DNA from: JASHPR01 sp963815375
GTDB taxonomy: Bacteria > Actinomycetota > Actinomycetes > Streptosporangiales > Streptosporangiaceae
Direction of reading: 5' to 3'
Assembly: GCA_963815375.1 (NCBI GenBank)
Contig: CAWFGX010000005.1
Coordinates: 62,001-126,000 of the forward strand
Length of the DNA stretch: 64,000 nucleotides
The position numbers and the translations under genes were made by a program. Shown piece after piece: positions 24,865 through 34,197 of this stretch; the first letter of the stretch is position 1; each line of letters begins with the position of its first letter. The notes under the pieces are model-generated. The model was not told the DNA's origin. It ran no database searches and worked only from the letters and a program-made list of their open reading frames with translations.

Positions 24865-26674
24865 AAGCAAGCCCCGTGGGCTCGCTAGCGGGCAGAAGTG
24901 CCAGACTCTTGCGTTTCCGGGCGTGCTGCCGGTGACAGTGAGCGTGCAGGAGGCGGAGTTTAGCCTCGTCCGGCGGGCCGTCTGGCTGGGCGATGATGGC
25001 GTTGCGGGTCATCGCCTTGCGGGTGACCGTCAGCCATTGTTCCCACTCGCGCGGGCTTTGCGGCGGGCGGTCGGCGTCCAGGAGCAGTTGCCCGCATAAT
25101 GGGCACCGGCCGCGCTGTGACTCCAGGAGCCGCAGGCTGGCGGTGTCTATCGCCCGGGGTATGCCCCTGCGCCGCCGGGCGGCCCAGTAGGCAGTAAGGG
25201 CAGGGTCGTCACGAGACGAGGTTCCCCTGACCATCTGGTGCCGGATGATTTTTGTCCAGGCGAACCGGAGCATGTAGGCGCCGCTGTGGCGGTGGCCGAA
25301 TACCCACTGGTCTTGCTGGGACGTACTGAACTTGCCGAAGTAGCGGCGGATGATCCACCGGGTCGGTTTGTTCGGGTGGCTATGCTTGGCCCACTTGTAG
25401 GTGAGCTTCCACAGGTAGTGATCCAGCGCGGCGAAGATTTCGCTGGACACTGCCGTCCGGTAGTAGGCCGACCAGCCCCGGATGATGGGGTTGAGCCGGG
25501 CGATGACTGCCTGCGCATTGGCTCCGCGCAAAGAGCGCAGTTCGGTGCGCAGCCGTTCCCGGATCCGCTTTACTGCCGCCTTGCTCGGCTTGATCAGCAG
25601 CAGCTTGCCGTGATACCGGCGGACGTTGAACCCGAGGAAGTCGAAGCCCTGATCGAGGGTGACGATGCGCGTCTTGTCCTCGTTGAAGGCCAGGCCCCTC
25701 GGCGCCAGCCATGCGGCGAGCCGCGCCTTGACCTGCTCGGCTTCGTGCCTGGCGTGGCAGAAGGCGACCAGGTCGTCGGCGTACGTGATCAGGACCGGGG
25801 AGCCCGTCATCGCAGCGGCGGCGTCAGTGCCGACGTGCTGGTAGCGGACTCCGGCGGCGTACTCCATCCCGTGCAGGGCCACGTTCAGCAGCAGCGGGCT
25901 AATCACTCCGCCCTGGGGAGTTCCCTCCCCGGTGGGGGTGAACCGGCCGTTTTCGATCACGCCTGCCTTCAGCCATCGGGCGATCAGTTCCCTGGCGGGG
26001 AACGTGCCGAGCTGGCGGAGAAGGTGGTCGTGGTCGATCCGGTCGAATGCCGCTGCCAGGTCCGCGTCGAGTACCCACATCCGGCGCGGGCTGGCGCCAT
26101 TGCCGCCTTTGCCTGCCTGGAAGATGGCCTCGATCGCGTCGTGGCAGCCACGGCCGGGCCGGAAGCCGTATGACCTCGGCTCGAACCGTGCTTCCCACTC
26201 AGGTTCCAGCGCGCTGACAGTGCATGCTTGCAGCACGCGGTCTGCGATCACCGGGATGCCGAGCGGCCGCTGCTTCCCGCTGGCCTTCGGGATATACACC
26301 CGCCTGACCGGACGGGCCGTCCACGGTTCGGCCCGGCGCTGCACCCAGTCGGCCAGGTCACCCTTGGCCTCCGGGGTCAGTACGACCTCCCTATCGACGC
26401 CCGCCGTCATGCGGCCAGCGTTCAGCTCGGTCACCCGCCGCACGCTGACCAGCGTGTTCGACCGGGACCGGAGCATCAGCTTCTCCAGGTTGCGGACCCG
26501 TTTGAGGTCCCCCGCCTGCGATGCCGTGAAGATCCGCTGCCTTAGCCGCCGTACGTTCTCCTCCGCCGAGAGCCAGCTCACCTGGTCCCAGCTGCAAGGC
26601 TCGTCCTCTGGTCCGTTCACCACCGTGGTGGCGCCTAACTTGCCCTTCGGTTCCAGCGTCGTTGACATCGTCAT
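24863..26674 (-). CDS. ltrA: Group II intron reverse transcriptase/maturase with HNH domain
   Basis: 603-residue intron-encoded protein. The reverse transcriptase domain has RRVYIPKASGKQRPLGIPVI (RT1-2), SYGFRPGRGCHDAI, the DADLAAAFDRIDHD palm motif, TPQGGVISPLLLNVAL and the catalytic YADD (LITYADDLVAF). A maturase X domain follows (IRGWSAYYRTAV). The C-terminus has an HNH-type endonuclease with CPLCGQLL and HAHCHRQHARK. All RT motifs look intact. It could act in trans on related introns even though its own RNA seems truncated. ATG 26674 has GAGGAATG upstream. Confidence 0.95.
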   Translation of the reverse strand: MTMSTTLEPKGKLGATTVVNGPEDEPCSWDQVSWLSAEENVRRLRQRIFTASQAGDLKRVRNLEKLMLRSRSNTLVSVRRVTELNAGRMTAGVDREVVLTPEAKGDLADWVQRRAEPWTARPVRRVYIPKASGKQRPLGIPVIADRVLQACTVSALEPEWEARFEPRSYGFRPGRGCHDAIEAIFQAGKGGNGASPRRMWVLDADLAAAFDRIDHDHLLRQLGTFPARELIARWLKAGVIENGRFTPTGEGTPQGGVISPLLLNVALHGMEYAAGVRYQHVGTDAAAAMTGSPVLITYADDLVAFCHARHEAEQVKARLAAWLAPRGLAFNEDKTRIVTLDQGFDFLGFNVRRYHGKLLLIKPSKAAVKRIRERLRTELRSLRGANAQAVIARLNPIIRGWSAYYRTAVSSEIFAALDHYLWKLTYKWAKHSHPNKPTRWIIRRYFGKFSTSQQDQWVFGHRHSGAYMLRFAWTKIIRHQMVRGTSSRDDPALTAYWAARRRRGIPRAIDTASLRLLESQRGRCPLCGQLLLDADRPPQSPREWEQWLTVTRKAMTRNAIIAQPDGPPDEAKLRLLHAHCHRQHARKRKSLALLPASEPTGLA

Positions 26675-26685
26675 TCCTCACGGGC

Positions 26686-26826
26686 TCACCTGACCCGCGT
26701 GGCACGGCCGCCGACGCTGACCTCGGTGACCTTGCCGTGCTCCTTGCGGGCGGTGGCGTCGAGCAGGCTGGGGCGGTCCATGGCGACGCCCTGATCGATC
26801 CGCAAGTTGTAGCTGCCGTCAGCTTG
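26686..26826 (-). pseudogene. PhzF-family isomerase C-terminal remnant
   Basis: The minus strand reads DGSYNLRIDQGVAMDRPSLL followed by DATARKEHGKVTEVSVGGRA and stops at 26686. This is the last strand-helix unit of PhzF-type phenazine biosynthesis isomerases (QGxxMGRPS ... VxVGG). The N-terminal catalytic half is missing. It lies directly upstream of the intron maturase gene on the same strand, where intron RNA should be. So the element appears inserted into, or recombined onto, this gene. Confidence 0.62.
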
Positions 26827-26982
26827 TGGTGAGGCATCCGCGAGGCTGGCCACCAGGGTCGCGACCAGCCTGAGAAAGGGGTTGATGAAGAAAACTGCGC
26901 CCGTCCCGGGCCGAAGGCCAGGCACGGACGCCGGAAAGCGCTGCCCAGAAACACCAGGTCATGGGGTTTTACTGTGTCCGAA

Positions 26983-27080
26983 ACCAATTGCCAACACCCG
27001 TGTGCTGTCCGCCAGCTGTCGCGTGGGCGGCACGGCGTGACCGGGCGCGCCGACCGGTGGATCCCGCGGACGATGACGTA
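26983..27080 (+). pseudogene. DUF2637 locus remnant A (leader plus start)
   Basis: Begins with ACCAATTGCC and, exactly 66 nt later, GGATC of the codons for RWIPRTMT. This corresponds to RWIRRTTTGC at the start of DUF2637 proteins (intact start in copy B at 31416). A stop follows at once. Copies B (31362) and C (35985) have the same 10-mer and 66 and 68 nt spacing. Severely decayed. Confidence 0.5.
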
Positions 27081-27170
27081 GACGTCGACGGTGAGGCTGG
27101 CTGGATTCACTTTTACCCTCCGGGCGTGTCTTCCGGTGGGCCGGGGTGGTGCAGGGGTCCTGAGTTGGTG

Positions 27171-30050
27171 TCAGCCGTTGAGGTCGACGATCCGTACTAG
27201 TTCGACACGCGAGTTGATGGCGAGCTTGGTGAAGACGTTCTTCAGGTGTCCGCTGACGGTGTGGTGGGAGATGAAGAGGCGTGCGGCTACGTCGCGGTTG
27301 CTGAGCCCTTCCGCTACGAGGCGTGCGACGGCGAGCTCGGCGTCGGTGAGCGAGTCCCAGCCGGTTGTCTCGCGAGTGGACCGGCCAAGGCGACGGCGGA
27401 CACCGAGTGCCCTCAGCCGGCCGCGCAGCCGGGCCGCGTCCCAAGTGGCGGATGCGTCGGTAAAGATGGTCAGGGCCCGATTGAAGGCCGTGATCGCGCC
27501 TTCGGGGTCGCTGTCGTCGACGGCCTGCACGCCGAGGTCCTCGAGGGCTGCCGCTGCGGCGAGCGGCCGATTACCGAGTGCGAACAGGTCGGCGGCGGCG
27601 GCCAGGTCGCCGCGTTCCCGGCGCACGAGCCCCCTGGCGTGCGCGGCAGCCGCGGCGAGCGAGGTGTTATCAGGGTTGAGCGCTGCCCGCTCGCCGGCCA
27701 GGCTGCTGGCATGATCGGCGAGGGCCTGATCCCTGGCCGCGAGGGCAATGTGGACCAGGCGCGGCTCGTCGGTCATGTCCGCCGGATACAAAGGCAGGAC
27801 TGAGAAACGCTCGCTCTCGCCGAGCTGGCAGAGCCACGAGTGCGCGCCGCGAGGGTTCCCGCCGGCCATCGCCTCCGAGGCGAGAATCCAGGCTGCGTGG
27901 CACCGGACTGCCCTGGCGTGCTCGCCGAGCATGACCTGGGCGATGCGGCTGACGATCCTCCTCGATCCTTCGTCGCCGATATGGATCGCGACGCGGCCGA
28001 AGGCTGTGACGGCAGCGGCGTCGAGCGTGTTCGTGATCTCCGCGGCTGAGTCCTCCGTCACCTGCTCCTTGAGGATCATGTGAGCCTCGGCGAGGTGCCC
28101 GAGCTGCAGCAGGGTACGGGCCCGCCCGGTCTCGAAGACTCTCAGCGCCCACGCCTGGTGGTGCTTCTGGGCCAGGGCGACGTTCTCCACTGCGGCGTCT
28201 AGGCACTGGTCCAGCCGGTCGTTCAGCATCAGGATGTCGCACCGCCACTGACGCGTGAGCATGACGCGTGTGAGGTCCCCGGAGGACTCACCGGAGATCA
28301 GTGCCAGCTCGATGAGCGCGAGCGCCTGGGCGAATCTGCCGTCGGCGTAGAAGTTCCCGGACTCGGCGAGCTCGAGCATGAAGCGGGCCCTGACGTCGCC
28401 AGAGTCTTTGATCGGGTCCCGGACTTCATCTGCCAGCTCGCGCGCTTCAGGCACGCGGCCCCCGACACTGAGGTTGTGGACGAGCAGCGCGAGGTGCCGG
28501 TTGCGCAGCGTGGGCGGCAGCCCCGTCAGCGCGAGGGCCGCACGGCAGGAGTCCGCGCGGATCTCGGGCGAGACCGAGAACATGCTGGCGATGCTGAGCC
28601 GGACCTCGGCCTCCTCGGTCGGGGGCAGGGCTTGCCTGAGCGCGGTATCGGCGAAGGTCAGAGCCTCGTCGGTGCGTCCCGCGGCGTGCAGCCACACGGC
28701 CGTCCCGGCAACCAGGGGACCGCGCAGGGAGTCACTTGGAGGCGCGAGCGCGAGCGCGCGCCGGCCGAGGTTGGCCGCGCTGCTCGGGTCAGTGGCGCTC
28801 AGTGCCTCGGCTGCCCGCAGCAAGGTAGTGACGGCGACCTCATCGCCCGGTTCGGCGCTGGACGCCAGCTGAAGGGCGACCTCGATAGGCAGGGCGCCCC
28901 GGTCCAGCAGCACGGCCGCGGCCTGACGGTCGAGCGAGCGCCGGATGGAGGCGGGAATTGACGCCCTGACGCCCTCGTAGGTGAGGTCATGGAAGAACGC
29001 CAGCGTGTTGCTGCGCTCGACCAGGATGCTGTTGTGGAGCAGGTCGTCGACCGGCTGCAGCAGTGCCGCCGGAGCGACGTCGAGCATGGCCGCGACGGCG
29101 TCCAGGGAGAAACGCCGGCCGAGCGATGCGGCAACGATCGCGACCTGGCGGGCACCCTCGGAGGTCCGTTCCAGCCGCTGCTGCATGCTGGCGCACACCC
29201 GGTCGGGGACGCGGTCGGCGACCAGTTCTGCCCGGCCGTCTCGCACCTCGACCAGAGCCTCCTCGTACAGGCCGCGGAGAAGCTCGACGAGCAGGAAGGG
29301 ACTCCCGCCGGTCCGCCCGGCCATGTCGAGGAGCAGAATTCCCGGTTCAGCTGCCAGGACGTCGGCAGCCACCTGGGCCACGGCGGTGACGTCGAGCGGA
29401 CCGAGGTCGATCCTCTCCGCGCCGGATCGTGTCAGCCGGTCGAACGCGTTGCGCACGCCGGCCGGGGCCGGGCCGGGCCGCGTGGCAAGGATCCAGCCGA
29501 CCGGTACCGTCGCCAGCAGGCCGGGGAGGACCCGCAGGGCGGCGGCAGTGGCGCTGTCGGCCCACTGCAGGTCATCGAGGCAGATCAGGAGCGGCCCGGC
29601 GAGGGCGGCCTGCTCAAGCGATGCCTGTAGGTCCTGCAGGAACCAGTAGGACGGCTCGGGTGAGCCGGGCGCGGGCCGCAGCGAGTCGCCGGCGAGGATC
29701 GGGGCGTCACCAGCCGACAGCGCCTCCAGCAGGGGCGCGAGCGGGACGATCGAAGCGCCAGGGTCGGCCGCGCCCCTTCCCACGCGCACCGACAGACGCG
29801 AGCCCATCGTGGCGATCTCGTCGAGAAGGCGGCTCTTGCCCATGCCAGCGCGCCCCTCGATGACGAGGACGGTGCCCGCTCCGGACAGGAGGCGGTCCAG
29901 TTGCGATCCGATCGTGGTGAGCATCTCGTTACGGCCCCGCAGCGGCGACGGCTCCACCACGGTCGCGTCCCCGCTAGGGCGCGCGATGCCGCGGACCCCG
30001 GCCGTCCGGCCGGGCTCGGCGGCGGCTGCGCCAGCACCCGAGGCCTGTGC
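27171..30050 (-). CDS. LAL-type LuxR family transcriptional regulator with AAA ATPase
   Basis: 959-residue large ATP-binding LuxR regulator. The N-terminal NTPase has PLRGRNEMLTTIGSQLDRLL, Walker A IEGRAGMGKSRLLDEIA and Walker B LLICLDDLQWADSAT. A long TPR-like helical middle (about 400-850) senses ligands or proteins in known LALs. The C-terminal GerE-type HTH reads LTDAELAVARLVAEGLSNRD, then LFISHHTVSGHLKNVFTKLA. ATG 30050 follows GGGAG; an in-frame ATG at 30104 is alternative. It is divergent to the alpha/beta hydrolase gene 430 nt away, a candidate target. Confidence 0.93.
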   Translation of the reverse strand, partial: AQASGAGAAAAEPGRTAGVRGIARPSGDATVVEPSPLRGRNEMLTTIGSQLDRLLSGAGTVLVIEGRAGMGKSRLLDEIATMGSRLSVRVGRGAADPGASIVPLAPLLEALSAGDAPILAGDSLRPAPGSPEPSYWFLQDLQASLEQAALAGPLLICLDDLQWADSATAAALRVLPGLLATVPVGWILATRPGPAPAGVRNAFDRLTRSGAERIDLGPLDVTAVAQVAADVLAAEPGILLLDMAGRTGGSPFLLVELLRGLYEEALVEVRDGRAELVADRVPDRVCASMQQRLERTSEGARQVAIVAASLGRRFSLDAVAAMLDVAPAALLQPVDDLLHNSILVERSNTLAFFHDLTYEGVRASIPASIRRSLDRQAAAVLLDRGALPIEVALQLASSAEPGDEVAVTTLLRAAEALSATDPSSAANLGRRALALAPPSDSLRGPLVAGTAVWLHAAGRTDEALTFADTALRQALPPTEEAEVRLSIASMFSVSPEIRADSCRAALALTGLPPTLRNRHLALLVHNLSVGGRVPEARELADEVRDPIKDSGDVRARFMLELAESGNFYADGRFAQALALIELALISGESSGDLTRVMLTRQWRCDILMLNDRLDQCLDAAVENVALAQKHHQAWALRVFETGRARTLLQLGHLAEAHMILKEQVTEDSAAEITNTLDAAAVTAFGRVAIHIGDEGSRRIVSRIAQVMLGEHARAVRCHAAWILASEAMAGGNPRGAHSWLCQLGESERFSVLPLYPADMTDEPRLVHIALAARDQALADHASSLAGERAALNPDNTSLAAAAAHARGLVRRERGDLAAAADLFALGNRPLAAAAALEDLGVQAVDDSDPEGAITAFNRALTIFTDASATWDAARLRGRLRALGVRRRLGRSTRETTGWDSLTDAELAVARLVAEGLSNRDVAARLFISHHTVSGHLKNVFTKLAINSRVELVRIVDLNG

Positions 30051-30480
30051 CATTACGGAACTCGCTCCCTGGACGGCGATCGATCTTGTCTTCCCCTCAT
30101 TCAAGCTTGACAGGCAGCCGCTGGCGCCACACCCCCCGATCGTGGGGGGCGTTCACGAATCAGCGGCCCGATCGGCAGGATTCGCAGCTCGCAACCGCTA
30201 ACAGGGCCGTCGCAATGTCCGGGTGTGAGCGTTAGAACCCATTAGAGTCCTTCGTCTCTCGACATCCACCTGAGTGCTGGTTCACCGGCCAAAACCTCCG
30301 ATACCTCGCACAGTGCGCGAGGCGCAGACGGAAGAGCCCGACGCGCGACGGAACGAGCGACCGGGAGGCAGCCAAAGTTCACGCATCCATGGGGTGCGCG
30401 CCAGGCGGGCAGTCGCCAAGGCTCGGTTGATAACGCGCAACGCGGGTTCAGGCCCGCGTTCACTCAGAAGGGAGCGACAG
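30051..30480. other. Divergent regulatory region between LAL and hydrolase
   Basis: About 430 nt. It should hold promoters for the LAL regulator and the hydrolase. A small palindrome TCAAGCTTGA at 30102-30111 lies close to the regulator start. No defined operator was identified. Confidence 0.4.
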
Positions 30481-31158
30481 ATGCCAAAGCCAAGCATCGT
30501 GTTCTGCCACGGGATCTGGGCGGACGGTTCGTGCTACAACAAGCTGGTTCCCGCGCTTCAGGCGGACGGCCATGAGGTGATCTGCGCCCAGTACGGCCTC
30601 GACACCAACGTGGAGGATGTCGCCGCTACGGTGCGGACGCTGGGCCGGGTCAGCAGCCCGGCGATCCTGGTCGGCCATTCCTACGGCGGGGCGGTCATCA
30701 CCGCTGCGGGTACCGATGACCGGGTAGTCGGGCTGGTGTACATCGCGGCGCTGGGGCCGGACGAAACCGAGACCTCAGAGGGCGAGCAGGCCAAGTTCCC
30801 GGTTACGCCGGCCTTCGGCCAGATCGAGGTCGCGGACGGGCGGGTGTGGTTGAAGCCGTCGGGCATCGGGTGCTTCTGCGGGGACCTGCCTGAGGAGGAG
30901 CAGAACGTGGTCTGGGCGACGGCCTACCCGCCGGCGGCGACCTTGTTCTCCAACAACGCCCCCGGCGTGGCCTGGAGGACCAAGCCGAGCTGGTACATCG
31001 TGGCCAACAACGACCAGGCCGTCAGCCCTGAGCTGGAGCGGTTCGCGGCCAAGCGGATGGGCGCGACGACCTATGAGATCGACAGCAGCCACGTCCCGAT
31101 GCTGTCGCACCCCGACTATGTCCTGGACGTCATCCGCACCGCCGCCAGCTCGGTTTGA
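30481..31158 (+). CDS. Alpha/beta hydrolase (EstC/MeNA-esterase-like)
   Basis: 225-residue serine hydrolase. It begins PKPSIVFCHGIWADGSCYNK (oxyanion HG). The nucleophile elbow is VGHSYGGAVITAA (Ser about residue 64). C-terminal features are AWRTKPSWYIVANNDQAVSP and EIDSSHVPMLSHPDYVLDV, with the catalytic His in SSHVPMLSHP. This matches the plant-salicylate-esterase-like group common in actinobacteria; substrate unknown. ATG 30481 has AGGGAG upstream. The decayed copy at 18531-18735 is a relative. Likely regulated by the divergent LAL protein. Confidence 0.9.
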   Translation: MPKPSIVFCHGIWADGSCYNKLVPALQADGHEVICAQYGLDTNVEDVAATVRTLGRVSSPAILVGHSYGGAVITAAGTDDRVVGLVYIAALGPDETETSEGEQAKFPVTPAFGQIEVADGRVWLKPSGIGCFCGDLPEEEQNVVWATAYPPAATLFSNNAPGVAWRTKPSWYIVANNDQAVSPELERFAAKRMGATTYEIDSSHVPMLSHPDYVLDVIRTAASSV

Positions 31159-31361
31159 GCTGTAGACTCGGGAAACTCTGAGCTCCCGGCGTCAGCGCAA
31201 TTAGAACGCCCGCGGCGCCGGGAGCCGTTACTGCGACGACACGGCTGCCCGTCGGCTATGCCGGGACGCAGGTCACCGCGGTGAGTGCAGTCAGGCGAAC
31301 GTGCTGGTCAGGGCCTCAGCCTCAGGCATTAATGGGAGTGTCGGTATGAGGTCGGACCAGA

Positions 31362-32185
31362 ACCAATTGCCTGCGCATCCATCCTGTCAGCCGAGTTCGC
31401 CATCGGCGGCCGGTCATGACCGGGCACCCGGACGTGTGGATCAGGCGCACGACAACTGGCTGCGTGGCATTGCTGGCGATGATCGCGGCGACCGTCTCCT
31501 ATCTGCATATGTACGTGCTGGTGGAGCTGCATGGTCAGCCTGGGTGGGTGGCGGCGCTGACGCCGTTGTCGGTGGACGGGATGATTGTGGCCGCGTCGAC
31601 CACGCTGCTGGCTGATTCGCGTGCGGGGGAGCGTGGCGGGGTGCTGCCGTGAGCTTTGCTGGTTGCGGGCAGCACGGCGAGCCTGGCCGCTAATGTCGCG
31701 GTTGCCCAGCCGACGCTGATGGGGCGGGTGATTGCGGCCTGGCCGTCGTTTGCGCTCATCGGCGCGCTTACGAAATGCTGATGCGCCAGGTGCGCCGCCG
31801 TGCTGCAGACCCCAGCAGGCAACAGCTGAAGGAACAGCAGCGACAGGCTGGGCCGCACAGCGCGGACCGGGAAATTGCCGGCACGACTATGGGGCGTTCG
31901 CGGGCTCACCCGTCCGGGCCAGGCGGACGTCAGCGGGGCATCGCGGGTGCTGGTGGTGCGGGCCGGGAACTTCAGCGGCAGGCGTGGCAGTGGGCACTGG
32001 CTCACCCGACGGGTGATGGCTGCCTTCCTAGCGGACGGGAGATCGCCGGACAGTACGGCCGGCGTGAACGCTGGGGCTGCCTGGTCAAACGCTCAGGGGC
32101 TGCAGGCCAGTTCGGCAATGAGCCCAGTGAGCCCGGCCTGCGACTGGTAGCACAGCAGCCCGCATCCACGGCCGGCCACTCGTAG
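31362..32185 (+). pseudogene. DUF2637 protein, copy B, nonsense and frameshift
   Basis: ATG 31416 opens MTGHPDVWIRRTTTGCVALL, then a membrane-rich block AATVSYLHMYVLVELHGQPG and LTPLSVDGMIVAASTTLLAD. An in-frame TGA at 31650 interrupts it. The frame goes on with ALLVAGSTASLAANVAVAQP and AAWPSFALIG. After a frameshift the other frame gives YEMLMRQVRRRAADPS and later LPSGREIAGQYGRRERWG. DUF2637 is a membrane/HTH protein of actinobacterial plasmids and integrative elements. Its leader 31362-31415 matches copies A and C. Confidence 0.82.
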
Positions 32186-32321
32186 CCGCAGCCGCCCACG
32201 ACGAACATTAATCAAGCGGAACACGACAGCCCGCGCGCAGATCGCCGACTAGCCGCGGCTCGCGGGACTGCTCAATTCGGGTGATGACTATGCACAGATG
32301 GACCAGCTCTGCGCGTTCGTG

Positions 32322-32358
32322 CTCGGGGTGAGGCATGGTTGCGTGTCCTCACCCCGAG
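32322..32358. terminator. Strong inverted repeat, probable bidirectional terminator
   Basis: Perfect 12-bp arms CTCGGGGTGAGG (32322-32333) and CCTCACCCCGAG (32347-32358) around a 13-nt loop. It lies between the DUF2637 remnant and the end of the CMD gene, which is transcribed toward it. There is no T-run, as is common in actinobacteria. Confidence 0.7.
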
Positions 32359-32368
32359 TCTGGTGGGG

Positions 32369-32869
32369 TTACTTACTCCAACGCGCTTCGGTACCAGGGA
32401 GCGGCTTGCCGATGAGAGCGACGGGGATGAAGAAGAACATCTGGCCGATCGCCATGGTGAGCGTCCAGAGCGCCTTGTGGTCGTAGTGGGCCGATGCCCG
32501 GGCGCACAGCTCGTCGGGCACGCGCTCCCCGGACGGGTTCGGGGTGAGGACGGCGTCCACGAGCTCCAGCGCGACCCGTTCGGCGTCGGTGAAGTAGGGG
32601 GCGTCCCGCCAGGACGCCACGGCGGTGATGCGTTCTTCTGGTTCCCCGGCCTTGCGCAGGTCGCTGGTTACCCGGACGGTGTGGTACGTGTTGCCGATGA
32701 GCTGCCCGGCGCGGAGCTGCACCAGGTTGATGGTGGTCCGCGGGATCGAGCCGTTCGCGGTGGCCTTGTGCAGGACTCCGGCGATTTCCCCGAACTCGGG
32801 GATGAACAGGTTGGGGTCGGGCAGACGCGAGGTGAGGTTGCCGAGGTCGGTGGCCGCGGGCGTGGACAT
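32369..32869 (-). CDS. Carboxymuconolactone decarboxylase-family protein (ECF41 partner)
   Basis: 166-residue CMD/AhpD-fold protein. The helix block IPRTTINLVQLRAGQLIGNT, YHTVRVTSDLRKAGEPEERI and WRDAPYFTDAERVALELVDA is the family core. The CxxC that AhpD enzymes use would sit at the GNTYHT position, and no cysteine is present there, so peroxidase-type redox chemistry is unlikely. It is encoded divergently from the ECF41 sigma gene with an ECF41-like promoter in between. That is the standard ECF41 arrangement (CMD, oxidoreductase or epimerase, COE). The terminator at 32322 follows the stop. Confidence 0.88.
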   Translation of the reverse strand: MSTPAATDLGNLTSRLPDPNLFIPEFGEIAGVLHKATANGSIPRTTINLVQLRAGQLIGNTYHTVRVTSDLRKAGEPEERITAVASWRDAPYFTDAERVALELVDAVLTPNPSGERVPDELCARASAHYDHKALWTLTMAIGQMFFFIPVALIGKPLPGTEARWSK

Positions 32870-32922
32870 GGCGAGGTCTTCCCTTCTGGATCTCAGCGGT
32901 GTTCATGGTGTCTCGGTAGTCC

Positions 32923-32949
32923 GACGACACAGCCGATGAGAATGTGAAG
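32923..32949 (-). promoter_or_regulatory. Candidate ECF41-dependent promoter for the CMD gene
   Basis: On the minus strand CTTCACA and CGTC are separated by 16 nt. Published ECF41 promoters follow TGTCACA-N16-CGTC, so this has a near-perfect -35, exact -10 and exact spacing. It lies about 55 nt from the CMD start codon and points at it. Confidence 0.6.
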
Positions 32950-33025
32950 TGCCGCGCCGGCCTCACAGTATGGTGCGCTGTCTCGTCGAACTGATGGGGG
33001 CAGATGCGAGCGAGGAGGCGGCGCC

Positions 33026-33949
33026 ATGAGCAGCTCATCTGAGCCGGGAGGCGGCGCGCCTGACCCGGGTCTGAGTGTGATCATGAGCGAGCGGCGTGCA
33101 CTGATCAATCTGGCTTACCGGCTGCTGGGCTCGCTGACCGAGGCCGAGGATGCCGTCCAGGAGGCCTACGCACGCTGGTATGCCATGACCCGGCAGCAAC
33201 AGGATGTCGTCGAGAACCCGGGCGCCTGGCTGACCAGGGTCGCCAGCCGGATCTGCCTGGACATGCTCGGCTCAGCGCGCGCCCGGCGAGAGACCTACGT
33301 GGGCGCATGGCTCCCCGAGCCGCTGCCCGGGCGCACGGAATGGTCTGTCCGGTGCCTGAGCGCCGACCCGGCCGACCGCATCACTGTGGATGAGTCGGTC
33401 AGCATGGCCTTCCTCGTCGTGCTGGAAACGATGACCCCGGCCGAGCGGGTCGCGTTCATCCTGCACGATGTCTTCCGCCACTCCTTCGCCGAGGTGGCCG
33501 AGATCACCGGCCGGAGACCGGCGGCCTGCCGCAAGCTGGCGTCGGCGGCCCGCCGCCGCGTCCGCACCTCGCGGGCTCCCGCAGCCCCGCCAGCCCGCCA
33601 GGCCGGCCTCGTCAGGGAATTCAAGAAGGCATGGGAAGCCGGGGACATCAGCGCCCTCATCGGCATCCTCGACCCCGGCGCCACCGTGACCGCCGATGGC
33701 GGCGGGCTCATCACAGCCGCCCGGCGCCCGGTCGAGGGCGCTGAGCAGGTCGCGCGCTTCTACGCTGGGATCATCGGCCTGGCGCTCGACGTGACAATCC
33801 AGGAGCGCATGGTCAACGGCCAGCCCGGCCTGGTGGCCCGGCTGGACGGTGTCGTGACAGTGTTCGCGTTCGCCATCGCAGGCGACCGGATCACGCACAT
33901 CTGGGCGGTACGGAACCCCGAGAAGCTTCGGCCCTGGACGGCAGGCTGA
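33026..33949 (+). CDS. sigJ: ECF41 family RNA polymerase sigma factor (SigJ-like)
   Basis: 307-residue sigma factor. Region 2 reads RALINLAYRLLGSLTEAEDA, then ARWYAMTRQQQDVVENPGAW and LTRVASRICLDMLGSARARR. Sigma4 is around 130-175 (MTPAERVAFILHDVFRHSFA, EVAEITGRRPAACRKLASAA). A SnoaL-like C-terminal domain (about 190-307) contains FKKAWEAGDISALIGILDPG, VTADGGG and WAVRNPEKLRPW. In group ECF41 this tail controls activity in place of a separate anti-sigma factor. Divergent CMD gene as target. ATG 33026 follows GAGGAGGCGG. Confidence 0.93.
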   Translation: MSSSSEPGGGAPDPGLSVIMSERRALINLAYRLLGSLTEAEDAVQEAYARWYAMTRQQQDVVENPGAWLTRVASRICLDMLGSARARRETYVGAWLPEPLPGRTEWSVRCLSADPADRITVDESVSMAFLVVLETMTPAERVAFILHDVFRHSFAEVAEITGRRPAACRKLASAARRRVRTSRAPAAPPARQAGLVREFKKAWEAGDISALIGILDPGATVTADGGGLITAARRPVEGAEQVARFYAGIIGLALDVTIQERMVNGQPGLVARLDGVVTVFAFAIAGDRITHIWAVRNPEKLRPWTAG

Positions 33950-34197
33950 CACCGCGAGCACGGCAACAGCCCGCAGCAATGACGCCGCTGGCCGACCAGC
34001 TCAACCCTCAGGCCCAAGTCCCTGGGGTGACCTAAGCAGTCCGTCGCCGTAGCTTTCACCGGCCAGCCCCCAGTTCTCCGCACGGCGAGACATGGTGAAC
34101 AGGGCGGGAAGCGCCACCCCGCGCGGACTCGCTTGCTGGCGGGCCTTCTTGCGGCCGGGCAGCGTACCCAGGTCAACGCCCGGCCGCGCTGGCGTCG

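Larger units (their letters stand above)
24793..26690 (-). mobile_element. Group II intron, apparently 5'-truncated
   Basis: The maturase gene (24863-26674) is followed on the minus strand by domain V (24831-24864) and a strong domain VI-like hairpin around 24795-24830 (arms GCCGGGCGCA and TGCGCCCGGC). The 3' end is near 24793. A full intron would need 500-600 nt of domains I-III before the maturase start. Instead only about 12 nt separate the start codon from a phzF-like coding remnant (26686-26826). The intron therefore seems to lack its 5' RNA and cannot self-splice. Boundaries approximate. Confidence 0.72.

Noticed and set aside
25238..26173. Forward 311-codon frame inside the maturase gene
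   Set aside because: Antisense shadow of the reverse transcriptase domain.
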